Notes under the pieces: model-generated | What the model saw: the letters and a program-made list of their open reading frames with translations, nothing else | What the model was told of the DNA's origin: nothing | Database searches by the model: none | Assembly: GCA_043820105.1 (NCBI GenBank) | Contig: JBDREC010000090.1 | Coordinates: 124,001 to 188,000, forward strand | Source: JBDREC01 sp043820105 [NCBI: Pseudomonadota bacterium] | GTDB lineage: Bacteria; Bdellovibrionota_F; JAHFAK01 | Direction: 5' to 3' | Length of the DNA: 64,000 nt | Shown: positions 9,553 to 17,898 of the stretch, piece by piece | Layout: each line of letters starts with the position of its first letter | Position numbering within the stretch: the stretch's first letter is position 1 | Position numbers and translations under genes: made by a program

Positions 9553-10776
9553 TTATTTAAACATTCTATCTAAAGTTATTGAAACAGCTGATCTTATAGA
9601 AAGATGGTTATAGTTACATGTTCCCTTGATAGGCTCAATTTTATAATCACTTTTTTCCAAAATTGAATCTTCAAGTCCCCAGCCTGTTCCGAATAATAAT
9701 AAACAGGGATTTTCAAAAATTTGCTTTTCAATTTTTTTAAAGGAAACATCCTTTTTATCTTCAATTGCACTAGTTGCAAGAATTAGAGGTTTATTATCAC
9801 ATGTTTTTTCAATGTCTTTAATGGCTTCATTTAAATTATGTTTTATATGAATTAATTCAACTGCATCTTTTCTGTCTGGATTGTAAGAAGCACCAAATCC
9901 TTGTTTCCAGTGATTAAGAAGATCATTTGCAAAATCACGCTGGCTTTTGTTTGGATGAATAAAAAAGACTTTTTTAGCTCCATAGGTTCTTGCAGCACGC
10001 GCTATATCATGAATGTCTAAGTTTGTTATGGAAGTAGCACAGGTCTTTCCATCCTTGCCCTTTATTGGATAATGGATTATGGCCAAATACAAATTTTGAT
10101 GGAAAATTTTTATTAAATCCGGCCTTTTTTCAGAAGTTTTTTCAAGGGCTTTTTTATTTCTCCACTTTTCAATCTCTTTATGATTTCCACTTAATAGCTC
10201 ATCAGGAACCTTTATATCTTCAAATTCTCTGGGCCTTGTGTATTGAGGGTACTCAAGAAGGTTTTTTGAAAATGATTCGTCTATAATTGAGTTTTCATTT
10301 CCTATTACATTTGGGACAAATCTTGAGATTGAATCAATGAGTAGCATTGTTGGGATTTCACCACCTGTTAAAATGTAATCACCAACAGACAATTCATAAT
10401 CAACATATTTATCAATAATTCTTTGATCTATTCCTTCATAATGGCCACAAATAAAAGTGATGTTATTTTTTTGGGCTAGCATCTTTGCGCATTTGTGGTC
10501 AAATTTCTTACCTCCAGCTGAAGCATAGACTACGGTTGTTTCTGATTTATCTTTTATATGATTTATCGCCAATGCAAGAGGTTCAGGTTTCATCAGCATT
10601 CCAGGACCACCTCCAAAGGGTGTATCATCTGCTGTTTTGTGTTTATCTTTGCAGAAATCTCTTAAGGCAATAGTATTTATTTTTATTATATTATTTGAAA
10701 TGGCCTTTCCAATAATACTTGAATCAAAAACTGACTCAAACATTTCTGGAAATAAGGTGATAATGTTGTATTTCAT
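9553..10776 (-). CDS. trmD: tRNA (guanine-N1)-methyltransferase TrmD fused to a second RNA methyltransferase domain
   Basis: TrmD methylates G37 of tRNAs to m1G and prevents frameshifting. Residues 1-225 are a complete SPOUT TrmD: ITLFPEMF, TPFGGGPGM, FICGHYEGID and SVGDYILTGGE. Residues 226-407 form a second domain (LYLAIIHYPIKGKDG, then LLLFGTGWGLEDS and YNHLSIRSAVSITLDR), matching the RNA_Me_trans type of SAM-dependent SPOUT domain that in many deltaproteobacteria and thermophiles is encoded next to or fused with TrmD. Its substrate is not known to me. A heptad array separates it from rimM, and no clear Shine-Dalgarno sequence precedes the ATG. Confidence 0.93.
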   Translation of the reverse strand: MKYNIITLFPEMFESVFDSSIIGKAISNNIIKINTIALRDFCKDKHKTADDTPFGGGPGMLMKPEPLALAINHIKDKSETTVVYASAGGKKFDHKCAKMLAQKNNITFICGHYEGIDQRIIDKYVDYELSVGDYILTGGEIPTMLLIDSISRFVPNVIGNENSIIDESFSKNLLEYPQYTRPREFEDIKVPDELLSGNHKEIEKWRNKKALEKTSEKRPDLIKIFHQNLYLAIIHYPIKGKDGKTCATSITNLDIHDIARAARTYGAKKVFFIHPNKSQRDFANDLLNHWKQGFGASYNPDRKDAVELIHIKHNLNEAIKDIEKTCDNKPLILATSAIEDKKDVSFKKIEKQIFENPCLLLFGTGWGLEDSILEKSDYKIEPIKGTCNYNHLSIRSAVSITLDRMFK

Positions 10777-10783
10777 TTTTTAA

Positions 10784-10853
10784 TCGTACAGCGTACAGCG
10801 TACGGCGTACAGCGTATGGCGATAAAATTGTTATCGCTGTATGTTATACGCTA
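10784..10853. repeat. Heptad array, unit GTACAGC, with imperfect inverted copy
   Basis: Five 7-bp units of the type GTACAGC, GTACGGC or GTATGGC are followed after GATAAAATTG by a partly inverted copy reading TTATCGCTGTATGTTATACGC. The array fills nearly the whole gap between the rimM stop and the trmD start. As RNA it can form an imperfect stem. Its unit is not seen elsewhere in the window. Confidence 0.8.
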
Positions 10854-10857
10854 GACA

Positions 10858-11376
10858 CTAAGCGCAGTCTAGTATTGAATCTGCTTTTACTATGATGAAT
10901 TTATCATTTAAATTTATTTTAATAATATTTATCTTTTTAAATAGAAGAAATTTGCTTTGCTTTGATGAGTCTTTTATCTCAAAGATATCAACTTCTTTGC
11001 CGGAAGTTATTTCAGTAATTATTCCAATTTTCTTTTTATTTTCATCTTTAACAAGGCAGCCAATAAGGTCTCGAATATAATATTCATCCTCTTCACAACC
11101 TGAAAGATTTTCTCGTTTTATAAAAACTTCTTTATTTCTAAAAAGTTCAGCCTGATCAATGTCTTCACAACCCTTGAGTTTTAATAAAGGATTTTTTGAG
11201 ATGCTTTTTATTGCTTCAATATAATAATCTTTGAAAGAATTATCTGACTCTTTAAGCCAAATTTGATTATTAGAAGTTTTTAAAGAATCTGAATTGCGAT
11301 TATAAAGGACAAGTTTAATAAAACCTTTTAAGCCATGTGGTTTTACAAATTTGCCGATACAGAAAAGATCATTCAT
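10858..11376 (-). CDS. rimM: Ribosome maturation factor RimM
   Basis: RimM binds S19 and assists 30S head maturation. The opening IGKFVKPHGLKGFIKL is the RimM N-terminal signature, and a PRC-barrel-like half follows with EEDEYYIRDLIGCLV. At 172 residues it has normal length. It is in the conserved rpsP-khpA-rimM-trmD order, 21 bases after khpA. The stop codon touches the heptad array downstream. Confidence 0.93.
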   Translation of the reverse strand: MNDLFCIGKFVKPHGLKGFIKLVLYNRNSDSLKTSNNQIWLKESDNSFKDYYIEAIKSISKNPLLKLKGCEDIDQAELFRNKEVFIKRENLSGCEEDEYYIRDLIGCLVKDENKKKIGIITEITSGKEVDIFEIKDSSKQSKFLLFKKINIIKINLNDKFIIVKADSILDCA

Positions 11377-11397
11377 GTATTTTTAGGTAAAATAAAA

Positions 11398-11628
11398 TTA
11401 GTCAATTATTTCAAGGACTGCTCTTTTACGATTTTTGGATGCAATAGCAGCTAGCAAAGTTCTCATAGCATGAGCTGTTCTGCCTTTTTTGCCAATTACT
11501 TTTCCAAGATCATCTGAGCTAACTTTTAATTCAATAACAATCGTTTGGTCACCAACAATTTCGTTAACAGTCACATCGTCTGGATTGTCTACCAATGATT
11601 TTGAGATGTGTTCAATTAAGTCTTTCAT
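11398..11628 (-). CDS. khpA: KH-domain RNA-binding protein KhpA
   Basis: A 76-residue single KH-domain protein. The GxxG loop reads VIGKKGRTAHAMRTLL at about residues 44-59. KhpA-type proteins bind RNA, often together with Jag/KhpB, and the gene lies between rpsP and rimM in many bacteria, as here. AGAAGG precedes the ATG at good distance. Confidence 0.92.
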   Translation of the reverse strand: MKDLIEHISKSLVDNPDDVTVNEIVGDQTIVIELKVSSDDLGKVIGKKGRTAHAMRTLLAAIASKNRKRAVLEIID

Positions 11629-11656
11629 TTATCACCTTCTGGATTTTGAGTTTCTA

Positions 11657-11917
11657 TTATTGACCGGTAGAATCTTCTTTCTTATAGTGTTCTTTTAATA
11701 TGTTTGTAACTGTATCTGTTGCTTGAGCCCCACTTTTAAGCCATTTTTCAATTTTGTCTTCTTTTAGGGTTACTTCTGCTGGTTCCTTTGTTGGGCTATA
11801 TGTACCAACAACTTCAAGGAATCTTCCATCTCTTGGATATCTTGAATCAGCAGCAACTATTCTATAAAATGGTCTTTTTTTGCTTCCAGCTCTTCTTAAT
11901 CTAATTACTGTGGCCAT
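11657..11917 (-). CDS. rpsP: 30S ribosomal protein S16
   Basis: S16 is a primary 30S assembly protein. [21 protein letters not shown] is the universal S16 start, so the ATG at 11917 is chosen. An in-frame ATG at 11938 would add seven residues and overlaps the AAGGAG Shine-Dalgarno sequence. At 86 residues it has normal length. It is the first gene of the rpsP-khpA-rimM-trmD-aminopeptidase unit, with a recognisable promoter upstream. Confidence 0.96.
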   Translation of the reverse strand: MATVIRLRRAGSKKRPFYRIVAADSRYPRDGRFLEVVGTYSPTKEPAEVTLKEDKIEKWLKSGAQATDTVTNILKEHYKKEDSTGQ

Positions 11918-11969
11918 TATGCTTATTAACTCCTTCAAATTTACATTCTATGTCAAAAAGTGTGGGATA

Positions 11970-11996
11970 ATTATAAGGAAAAATCACATTTGTCAA
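11970..11996 (-). promoter_or_regulatory. Sigma-70-type promoter of the rpsP operon
   Basis: On the minus strand TTGACA (11996-11991) and TATAAT (11975-11970) match both hexamers exactly, but the spacer is only 15 bp. A one- or two-base shift of the -10 would give normal spacing with a weaker match. It lies about 50 bases upstream of the rpsP start. Confidence 0.6.
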
Positions 11997-12004
11997 CACT
12001 TAAA

Positions 12005-12403
12005 TTATTGAATTTGAACCAAAATTTTACGAGAATTTCTCGGCCCATCAAACTCACAAAAATAAATTCCCTGCCAAGTTCCAAGCTTTAAATTAGAGTT
12101 TTCTATTGGCACTAAAACTGAATTGCCAACAAGTGAAGATTTGATGTGTGCATCAGAATTGCCTTCTAGATGTGTAAATCCACTCAAATTAGGCGAAATT
12201 TTATTTAAGCCCATAAGAATATCACCACAAACAGATGGATCAGCATTTTCATTAATAGTAATGGCCGCTGTAGTATGAAAAGTAAAAATATAGCAAATAC
12301 CATCACTTATCCCTGATTCACCTACAATGTTTCTAACTTCATGGCTTATGTCTATAAGTTGATTATGGGAATTTGAGTTTATAGTAAATTGCTTTTTGTA
12401 CAT
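12005..12403 (-). CDS. yjbQ: YjbQ/UPF0047 family protein
   Basis: A compact beta-barrel family; E. coli YjbQ has weak thiamine-phosphate synthase activity, but the general role is unsettled. Visible family motifs are FTFHTTAAITINENADP and the C-terminal LGTWQGIYFCEFDGPRNSRKI. The ATG at 12403 is chosen because AGAGGAAG lies seven bases upstream; an ATG six codons earlier precedes that site. The resulting 132 residues are normal for the family. It follows mltG in the ruvX-mltG-yjbQ run, across a heptad array. Confidence 0.88.
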   Translation of the reverse strand: MYKKQFTINSNSHNQLIDISHEVRNIVGESGISDGICYIFTFHTTAAITINENADPSVCGDILMGLNKISPNLSGFTHLEGNSDAHIKSSLVGNSVLVPIENSNLKLGTWQGIYFCEFDGPRNSRKILVQIQ

Positions 12404-12419
12404 TTTTGTCTTCCTCTTC

Positions 12420-12452
12420 ACTTACCACTTACAGCTTATCACTTACCACTTT
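12420..12452. repeat. Heptad array, unit CTTACCA, overlapping the mltG 3' end
   Basis: Units CTTACCA, CTTACAG and CTTATCA run from the yjbQ leader into the last codons of mltG. The array supplies the mltG stop and its final residues (VVSDKL). The same unit recurs at 14707, 36559, 36683, 37914, 41901, 50202 and 52275. Confidence 0.8.
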
Positions 12453-13442
12453 CTTCTGATATCTATTAACCGCATTAATATGATCTTTCAAATTCACTGA
12501 AAAAAAGTGACTGCCATCATTTTTAGATACAAAATATAAATAATCAGTTTTTTCGGGGTACAAAGCAGCCATAATGGACTCAATCCCTGGATTCGCAATA
12601 GGCGAGGGCGGCAAACCATTATTTGTATAAGTATTAAAAGGCGTTGGATTATTTAAATCAGATTTTTTGATATTACCATCAAAGTTTGACCATATTCCAT
12701 AGATCACAGTAGGGTCAGATTGCAAGCGAATGTTTTTTTCAAGACGGTTATGAAATACAGATGATATAAGACTCCGTTCAGAGCCTTGACCTGTTTCCTT
12801 TTCAATGATTGAAGCTAAGGTTAAAGTTTTGTTTTTTGTAAAGTTTAATCTTGCCATTTGATCAAGCAGTTCTTGCGAGAATCTATCATTTAATTCTTTA
12901 TTTAATCTTTTTATTATTAGTTCTGGATCAGTCTTTTTATGGAATAAATAAGTATTAGGAAATAAATAGCCTTCAACTGTGCTGTTTTCAATATTAAGTT
13001 CAGTTAATAATTTTTCATTTTGGCAAAGGCTTAAAAAATCAAGCTTATCACAAATCATATTTTTATCTAATAGCTCAGCGATTTCGTACATGTTTAAGCC
13101 TTCAGGGATAACAATTTTAAACTGAAGATTTTGTGCTTTTGACAAAAACTCCAAAAACTCTGAATTTGAATAGCTCTTTTCAAGCAAAAAATCTCCAGCT
13201 TGAAGTTTGTTCGCGTAACCAAGAATATTAGCTAAAAATTTAAACTTTATAGGTTCTTGGATTAAACCATGTTCGGTGAGAATTCTAATTATTCTATTTA
13301 AGGTAGCACCTTTAGGAATGGTTACGTAAACTTCATCTTTTTCAAGACTGATTTTTGAAGCTGCATACTGATTCATTGAATAATAAAAATATCCAAACAA
13401 AGAAAAAAACAAGACAAAAATAACAAGTAAAGCTTTCTTCAA
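12429..13442 (-). CDS. mltG: Endolytic murein transglycosylase MltG
   Basis: MltG cleaves nascent glycan strands at the inner membrane. After a short cytoplasmic Lys-rich start there is one membrane segment (about residues 3-20), then a LysM-like region and the YceG domain. The catalytic Glu lies in SIIEKETGQ, and the family signatures LQSDPTVIYG and NTYTNNGLPPSPIANPG are present. I chose the TTG at 13442, which has GAGG just upstream and gives typical topology. The frame stays open to a GTG at 13520, which would add 26 residues with little start support. The last residues are encoded by a heptad array. Confidence 0.88.
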   Translation of the reverse strand: MKKALLVIFVLFFSLFGYFYYSMNQYAASKISLEKDEVYVTIPKGATLNRIIRILTEHGLIQEPIKFKFLANILGYANKLQAGDFLLEKSYSNSEFLEFLSKAQNLQFKIVIPEGLNMYEIAELLDKNMICDKLDFLSLCQNEKLLTELNIENSTVEGYLFPNTYLFHKKTDPELIIKRLNKELNDRFSQELLDQMARLNFTKNKTLTLASIIEKETGQGSERSLISSVFHNRLEKNIRLQSDPTVIYGIWSNFDGNIKKSDLNNPTPFNTYTNNGLPPSPIANPGIESIMAALYPEKTDYLYFVSKNDGSHFFSVNLKDHINAVNRYQKKVVSDKL

Positions 13443-13559
13443 TTTTTCCTCAAAAATTAATTGTCTAAAACAAATTATGAATTTACACCAAATTTTGTCA
13501 ATTAAAAATCTGGGGGACACTTGCCTGAGATTTTTATAAAAAATAAATGTGGGAAAGTG

Positions 13560-13991
13560 TTAATGTTTTAAAGCGTCCAAATAGGTTTGCAATATAAGTT
13601 GTGCTGCCATTAAGTCTGATTTTTGTTTTCTTTTTTTTCTTGAAAAGTCCATTGCAATCATGTGTCTTTCAGATTCTTGGGAGGTGTAGCTTTCATCGAT
13701 ATATTTGAGTTCTAATTTTGGAAATCGTCTTTGAAGATAATCGCTAAATTCTCTTATTTTTTGGGCTTGTATGCTTAGCCCCCCCTCTTGGTTATATGGC
13801 AAGCCAACTACAATACATTCAGGATCATATTCTTTTAAAATAAGTTCAAGCTCACTTGCAGCTTTCTTTTTTTCATCTAAACCTGGGATAATCTTTAAAG
13901 GCTGGGCAAAGCTCTGAGTTGGGTCTGTAATTGCAACACCTGTTCTTTTGTTTCCAACATCAAGAGCCAATATTCTTTTTCTTTCAATCAT
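13560..13991 (-). CDS. ruvX: RuvX/YqgF family Holliday-junction resolvase-like nuclease
   Basis: An RNase H-fold protein needed for 16S rRNA 5' processing or for recombination, depending on species. ILALDVGNKRTGVAITD at 7-23 gives the first catalytic Asp. IVVGLPYNQEG and YIDESYTSQESE supply the other conserved acidic positions. At 143 residues it has normal length. It is divergent from efp and is the first gene of the ruvX-mltG-yjbQ group. Confidence 0.92.
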   Translation of the reverse strand: MIERKRILALDVGNKRTGVAITDPTQSFAQPLKIIPGLDEKKKAASELELILKEYDPECIVVGLPYNQEGGLSIQAQKIREFSDYLQRRFPKLELKYIDESYTSQESERHMIAMDFSRKKRKQKSDLMAAQLILQTYLDALKH

Positions 13992-14036
13992 GAGTTACTC
14001 TTTTTTGCATGTTATTCAGATTATTAATTTTATTCC

Positions 14037-14065
14037 TTGACGTATTTTGAAAAAATATCAATAAA
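14037..14065 (+). promoter_or_regulatory. Candidate sigma-70 promoter of efp
   Basis: TTGACG at 14037-14042 is followed after 17 bp by AATAAA. The -35 is good and the -10 is weak. It lies in the divergent ruvX/efp gap, 31 bases before the efp ATG. Confidence 0.35.
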
Positions 14066-14095
14066 AAACCTTTTGATTTTGATGAGGTTAGAAAA

Positions 14096-14656
14096 ATGAT
14101 AGTTGCTACACAGTTAAAAGTTGGAAATACTATAATTTTCAATGGAGAATTATGTAAAATTTTAAGGGTTGATCATGTTACCCCTGGAAAAGGGCACGGA
14201 ATGGTTCAAGCAAAGCTTCGAAATATTGTTTCAGGTGTTCAATTTGAAAATAGATTTCGTTCAAGTGAAAAAGTTGAAACCGCCCATTTAAAAGATAAAG
14301 AAATGGAATATCTTTATGAAGACCAAGGGGTGTATCATTTTATGAACACAGAAACCTATGAACAGATTGAACTAAACAAAGAAGCTTTGGATAATGCAGT
14401 TAATTACTTAGTTGAAAATATTAAAATAAATATATCTTTTTATGATGGAACACCTATTGGTATTAACTTACCAAATACTGTTGATTTAGAAGTTGTTGAG
14501 ACAGAACCTTCAATGAAGGGAGCAACAGCTACAGCTTCTTATAAACCAGCTGCCCTGCAGACAGGACTTGTTGTACAAGTGCCTCAATTTGTGAAAATCG
14601 GAGATGTGATTAGAGTAAAAACTGAAGATAATACGTATTTAGAAAGAGCAAAGTAA
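14096..14656 (+). CDS. efp: Translation elongation factor P
   Basis: EF-P relieves ribosome stalling at polyproline. The three-domain protein has normal length, 186 residues. The loop THVTPGKGHGM places Lys32 at the position modified in many bacteria. No epm or earP modification gene is seen in the window. The C-terminal domain holds GDVIRVKTEDNTYLERA. GAGG lies eight bases before the ATG. Downstream, GAGTAATGAGT-type short repeats and a heptad array fill the gap to the transporter genes. Confidence 0.96.
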   Translation: MIVATQLKVGNTIIFNGELCKILRVDHVTPGKGHGMVQAKLRNIVSGVQFENRFRSSEKVETAHLKDKEMEYLYEDQGVYHFMNTETYEQIELNKEALDNAVNYLVENIKINISFYDGTPIGINLPNTVDLEVVETEPSMKGATATASYKPAALQTGLVVQVPQFVKIGDVIRVKTEDNTYLERAK

Positions 14657-14706
14657 GTAATGAGTTTGAGTAATGAGTATTGTGGGAAAAAAGAATCTAA
14701 AAGTAA

Positions 14707-14740
14707 ACTTACCACTTACGACTTACCACTTTTCACTTAA
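14707..14740. repeat. Heptad array, unit CTTACCA, between efp and the transporters
   Basis: Four to five units of the type CTTACCA or CTTACGA lie just before the AAAGGAG of the first transporter gene. A separate imperfect repeat of GAGTAATGAGT lies at about 14660-14686, directly after the efp stop. Confidence 0.75.
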
Positions 14741-14755
14741 TAGAAAGGAGACTTT

Positions 14756-16303
14756 ATGAGTCAAAATCTCGGATTTGTTGGAACTGTTAAAAGTTATCCA
14801 AAAACTTTTTGGGTTTCAAATGTAATGGAAATTTTCGAAAGAATGGCATGGTATGGTTTTTTTGCTCTTTCAACCTTATATATAACAGGCTCAGTTGATG
14901 ATGGCTGTTTGGGTTTTAGCTCTGAAGATAGAGGCATGCTTCAGGGTGTGGTTTCATTTTTTGTTTATCTGCTCCCATTTTTATTTGGAGCCTTAGGTGA
15001 TAGGTATGGCTATAAAAAAATGCTTTTAATAGCCTATTGTGTTTTATCACCCACATATTTTTTGCTCGGTCAATTTAAATCCTTGCCTGGATTCTTTGCC
15101 ATTTTTATGGCTGTTGGAATTGGGGCAGCAATGTTTAAACCTTTAATTGTTAGCTCAATTGGAAAGACGACTGATAAAAAGAATTCGTCCATGGGATTTG
15201 GTATATTTTATGCCATGGTAAATATCGGTGGTTTAATGGGTCCATTTATAGGAGCTGCAATTCGTTCAGGTGGTTGGGATAAAATTTTTATCGCATCATC
15301 TATTTGGATCACGATAAATATTCCAATTCTTTTGATTTTCTATAAAGAGCCAACAGCTGAAGCTGCTTCAAAAGCTAAGAGATCACTTAAAAAGGTTATG
15401 TCAGATATGTTTGAAGTCTTGGGTAATCCAAGATTTTTTGTTATGATTTTTGTTTTACTTTTTATTTTAGTTGTTGGAAAAAAGGTTTTTAATATTCAGG
15501 TTATGTTTTCGCTCGCTGGAGTTTGGCTAGCTGGAAATATTATTTTGGATATTGTTTTTAAAGCATTTGGTACTCCAAGAGAATGGCGAATGAGAGCAGG
15601 AAACACTCGTTTCTTATTATTCTTATTGTTGCTTTCAAGTTTTTGGGTTTCCTTTAATCAAATTTTTATGACGCTGCCGGAATATATTAGGGATTTTACT
15701 GATTCCAAATCATTAATGGAAACTTTGACAGCCTTTTTCCAGGGCACTTTCGGATCCGGCGCTGCTGAATGGTTCCAATATATGTTTGTTGAAAAAGATG
15801 GTACAATTAAGCCAGAACAGGTAATTAATATCAATGCTTTCTGTATTATCTTTTGTCAGATTTTTATTTCATATATTGTTGCTAGGTTAAAACCACTGGT
15901 CACAATTATTTTAGGTGTTATTATTACAGCAGTTAGTTTTACCTTACTAGTATTTGGTGTAAATCCGATTCTAGTAATGCTGGGTGTTGTTGTTTTCTCA
16001 TTTGGTGAGATGTTTGCATCTCCTAAAGCAAAAGAATATACAGCACACGCAGTGGCTCCTCCTGATAAAGTTGGGCTTTATATGGGATATTACATGTGGT
16101 GTAATGCTCTTGGCGCTTTATTTGGTGGACTCTTGTCAGGTGAGCTATATGGCTGGCTAGCACGTGATTTACAAAAACCAGAACTTATGTGGCTGTTCTT
16201 TGGCTTCCTGGCACTAGTTTGTGCTGTATTACTTTTTGGTTATCATAGGATTATTGGTAGGAAAGTAGAACAAGAAAATTTAGCTAAAGCTCAACAAGCA
16301 TAA
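14756..16303 (+). CDS. POT/PTR2-type peptide transporter, first tandem copy
   Basis: A polytopic inner-membrane MFS carrier, 515 residues with roughly 12-14 membrane segments. The first helix carries MEIFERMAWYG, including the ExxER motif (Glu25, Glu28, Arg29) used by proton-coupled oligopeptide transporters. ALGDRYGYKKML is the MFS loop 2-3 motif. Substrate is probably di- or tripeptides, inferred from the motif only. AAAGGAG precedes the ATG. A close paralogue follows after 17 bases, so this is a tandem duplication. Confidence 0.82.
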   Translation: MSQNLGFVGTVKSYPKTFWVSNVMEIFERMAWYGFFALSTLYITGSVDDGCLGFSSEDRGMLQGVVSFFVYLLPFLFGALGDRYGYKKMLLIAYCVLSPTYFLLGQFKSLPGFFAIFMAVGIGAAMFKPLIVSSIGKTTDKKNSSMGFGIFYAMVNIGGLMGPFIGAAIRSGGWDKIFIASSIWITINIPILLIFYKEPTAEAASKAKRSLKKVMSDMFEVLGNPRFFVMIFVLLFILVVGKKVFNIQVMFSLAGVWLAGNIILDIVFKAFGTPREWRMRAGNTRFLLFLLLLSSFWVSFNQIFMTLPEYIRDFTDSKSLMETLTAFFQGTFGSGAAEWFQYMFVEKDGTIKPEQVININAFCIIFCQIFISYIVARLKPLVTIILGVIITAVSFTLLVFGVNPILVMLGVVVFSFGEMFASPKAKEYTAHAVAPPDKVGLYMGYYMWCNALGALFGGLLSGELYGWLARDLQKPELMWLFFGFLALVCAVLLFGYHRIIGRKVEQENLAKAQQA

Positions 16304-16320
16304 AATATTAGGAGTTTAAA

Positions 16321-17886
16321 ATGGATGAAAGACTCGGCTTTGTTGCAACCGTAAAATCTTTTCCAAGGACTTTTTGGGTTGCAAATACTATGGAAATTTT
16401 TGAACGTATGGCATGGTATGGTTTCTTTTCTTTATCAACGCTTTATATAACAGGATCTGTAGCTGAGGGAGGACTTGGTTTTTCTTCAGAAGATAGAGGT
16501 CTTTTACAAGGTGTTGTTACTTTCTTTTTATATCTATTCCCTTTTATAACTGGTGCATTGGGTGATAGGTATGGTTTTAAAAAAATGCTTATAATTGCCT
16601 ATATAATTTTAGCACCTACATACTATCTTTTAGGCCAATTTAAAACATTGCCATCCTTTTTTGCAATCTTTATGGCTGTCGCAGTAGGGGCTGCTATCTT
16701 TAAACCACTGATTGCTGGAACGATTGGAAAGGTTACAAATAAAAATACGGCGTCCATGGGTTTTGGTATATTTTATATGATGGTTAATGTTGGTGGTTTG
16801 TTGGGACCTTTCATAGCTGGTGCTATTAGAAACGCCGGCTGGAATTGGGTCTTTATAGCATCAGCTATTTGGATTTCACTAAACATTCCAATTTTATTAA
16901 TTTTTTACAAAGAACCAACAAAAGAAGTAGGTTCAGCCCAGAAGAGATCTTTTAACAAGGTTATGTCTGATATGGTTGAAGTTATTGGTAACATGAGATT
17001 CTTTGTTATGATTTTTGGTGTATTGTTTATTTTTGTTCTTGGCTCTAAATGGCTTTCCATGAAGGAAGTGTTTCTTTACAATATTTTATGGATTGTTGGA
17101 AACATGATTCTTGATATGGTTTTGGCAGTTAGTGCTAAAAATGAATGGAGAATGAAAACAGGAAATGTTCGTTTCATGGTTTTCTTGCTTCTAATATCAT
17201 CATTCTGGATTGCTTTTAATCAGCTTTTTATAACATTGCCAGAATACATTAGAGATTTTACTAATACTAAACCTTTAATGGATTCAATCGCAGCATTTCT
17301 TGGAAGTGTAGGTTTTAGTGAGGGCTTTGTTGATAAAATAGTTTATATTTTTGCCAAGAATGACGGTACCATTAAACCAGAGCATTTTATCAGTATTAAT
17401 GCAGCAGGAATTGTTGTATTTCAGGTTATAGTATCATATTTCGTAACAAGAATGAATGATATGATAACAATGCTTTTGGGTATTGCTGTTACTGCTTTAA
17501 GCTTTTTATTATTTGCCTTTTGGGGTGCGAATCCAATTATAGTTGCACTTGGTGTTTTGGTTTTCTCCTTTGGCGAGATGATGGCTTCTCCAAAGTCTCA
17601 GGAATATGTTGCTAAAGCAGTCGCTCCTCCAGACAAGGTAGGCATGTTCATGGGTTATTATTTCTGGAGTTTTGCTCTTGGAAATCTTTTCGGTGGATTG
17701 CTATCTGGAAGGCTTTATGGCTGGTTGGCAAGAGACCTGGGAAGACCAGACATAATGTGGATCATTTTTGCAGGTTTTTCATTATTATGTGTTGCTTTAC
17801 TTTATGTTTATCATATTGTTCTTGGTAAAAAAATTGTAAAAGAAAACCTAGCTAAGGTTGATGCTAACTCTGGAACAAGTGAGTAA
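16321..17886 (+). CDS. POT/PTR2-type peptide transporter, second tandem copy
   Basis: A 521-residue MFS protein collinear with the preceding gene along its whole length: the same MEIFERMAWYGFF motif, the same GALGDRYGFKKM loop, the same insertion of extra helices near the middle and the same VAPPDKVGMFMGYY segment. The copies differ mainly in the central cytoplasmic and extra-helix region, which suggests divergence in substrate or regulation. TTAGGAG provides the Shine-Dalgarno sequence. Confidence 0.82.
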   Translation: MDERLGFVATVKSFPRTFWVANTMEIFERMAWYGFFSLSTLYITGSVAEGGLGFSSEDRGLLQGVVTFFLYLFPFITGALGDRYGFKKMLIIAYIILAPTYYLLGQFKTLPSFFAIFMAVAVGAAIFKPLIAGTIGKVTNKNTASMGFGIFYMMVNVGGLLGPFIAGAIRNAGWNWVFIASAIWISLNIPILLIFYKEPTKEVGSAQKRSFNKVMSDMVEVIGNMRFFVMIFGVLFIFVLGSKWLSMKEVFLYNILWIVGNMILDMVLAVSAKNEWRMKTGNVRFMVFLLLISSFWIAFNQLFITLPEYIRDFTNTKPLMDSIAAFLGSVGFSEGFVDKIVYIFAKNDGTIKPEHFISINAAGIVVFQVIVSYFVTRMNDMITMLLGIAVTALSFLLFAFWGANPIIVALGVLVFSFGEMMASPKSQEYVAKAVAPPDKVGMFMGYYFWSFALGNLFGGLLSGRLYGWLARDLGRPDIMWIIFAGFSLLCVALLYVYHIVLGKKIVKENLAKVDANSGTSE

Positions 17887-17898
17887 CAATAAAACCTT

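Noticed and set aside
13443-13520. GTG start adding 26 residues to MltG
   Set aside because: Weak ribosome-binding site and Cys/Phe-rich extension; TTG at 13442 with GAGG gives usual topology. Not fully excluded.
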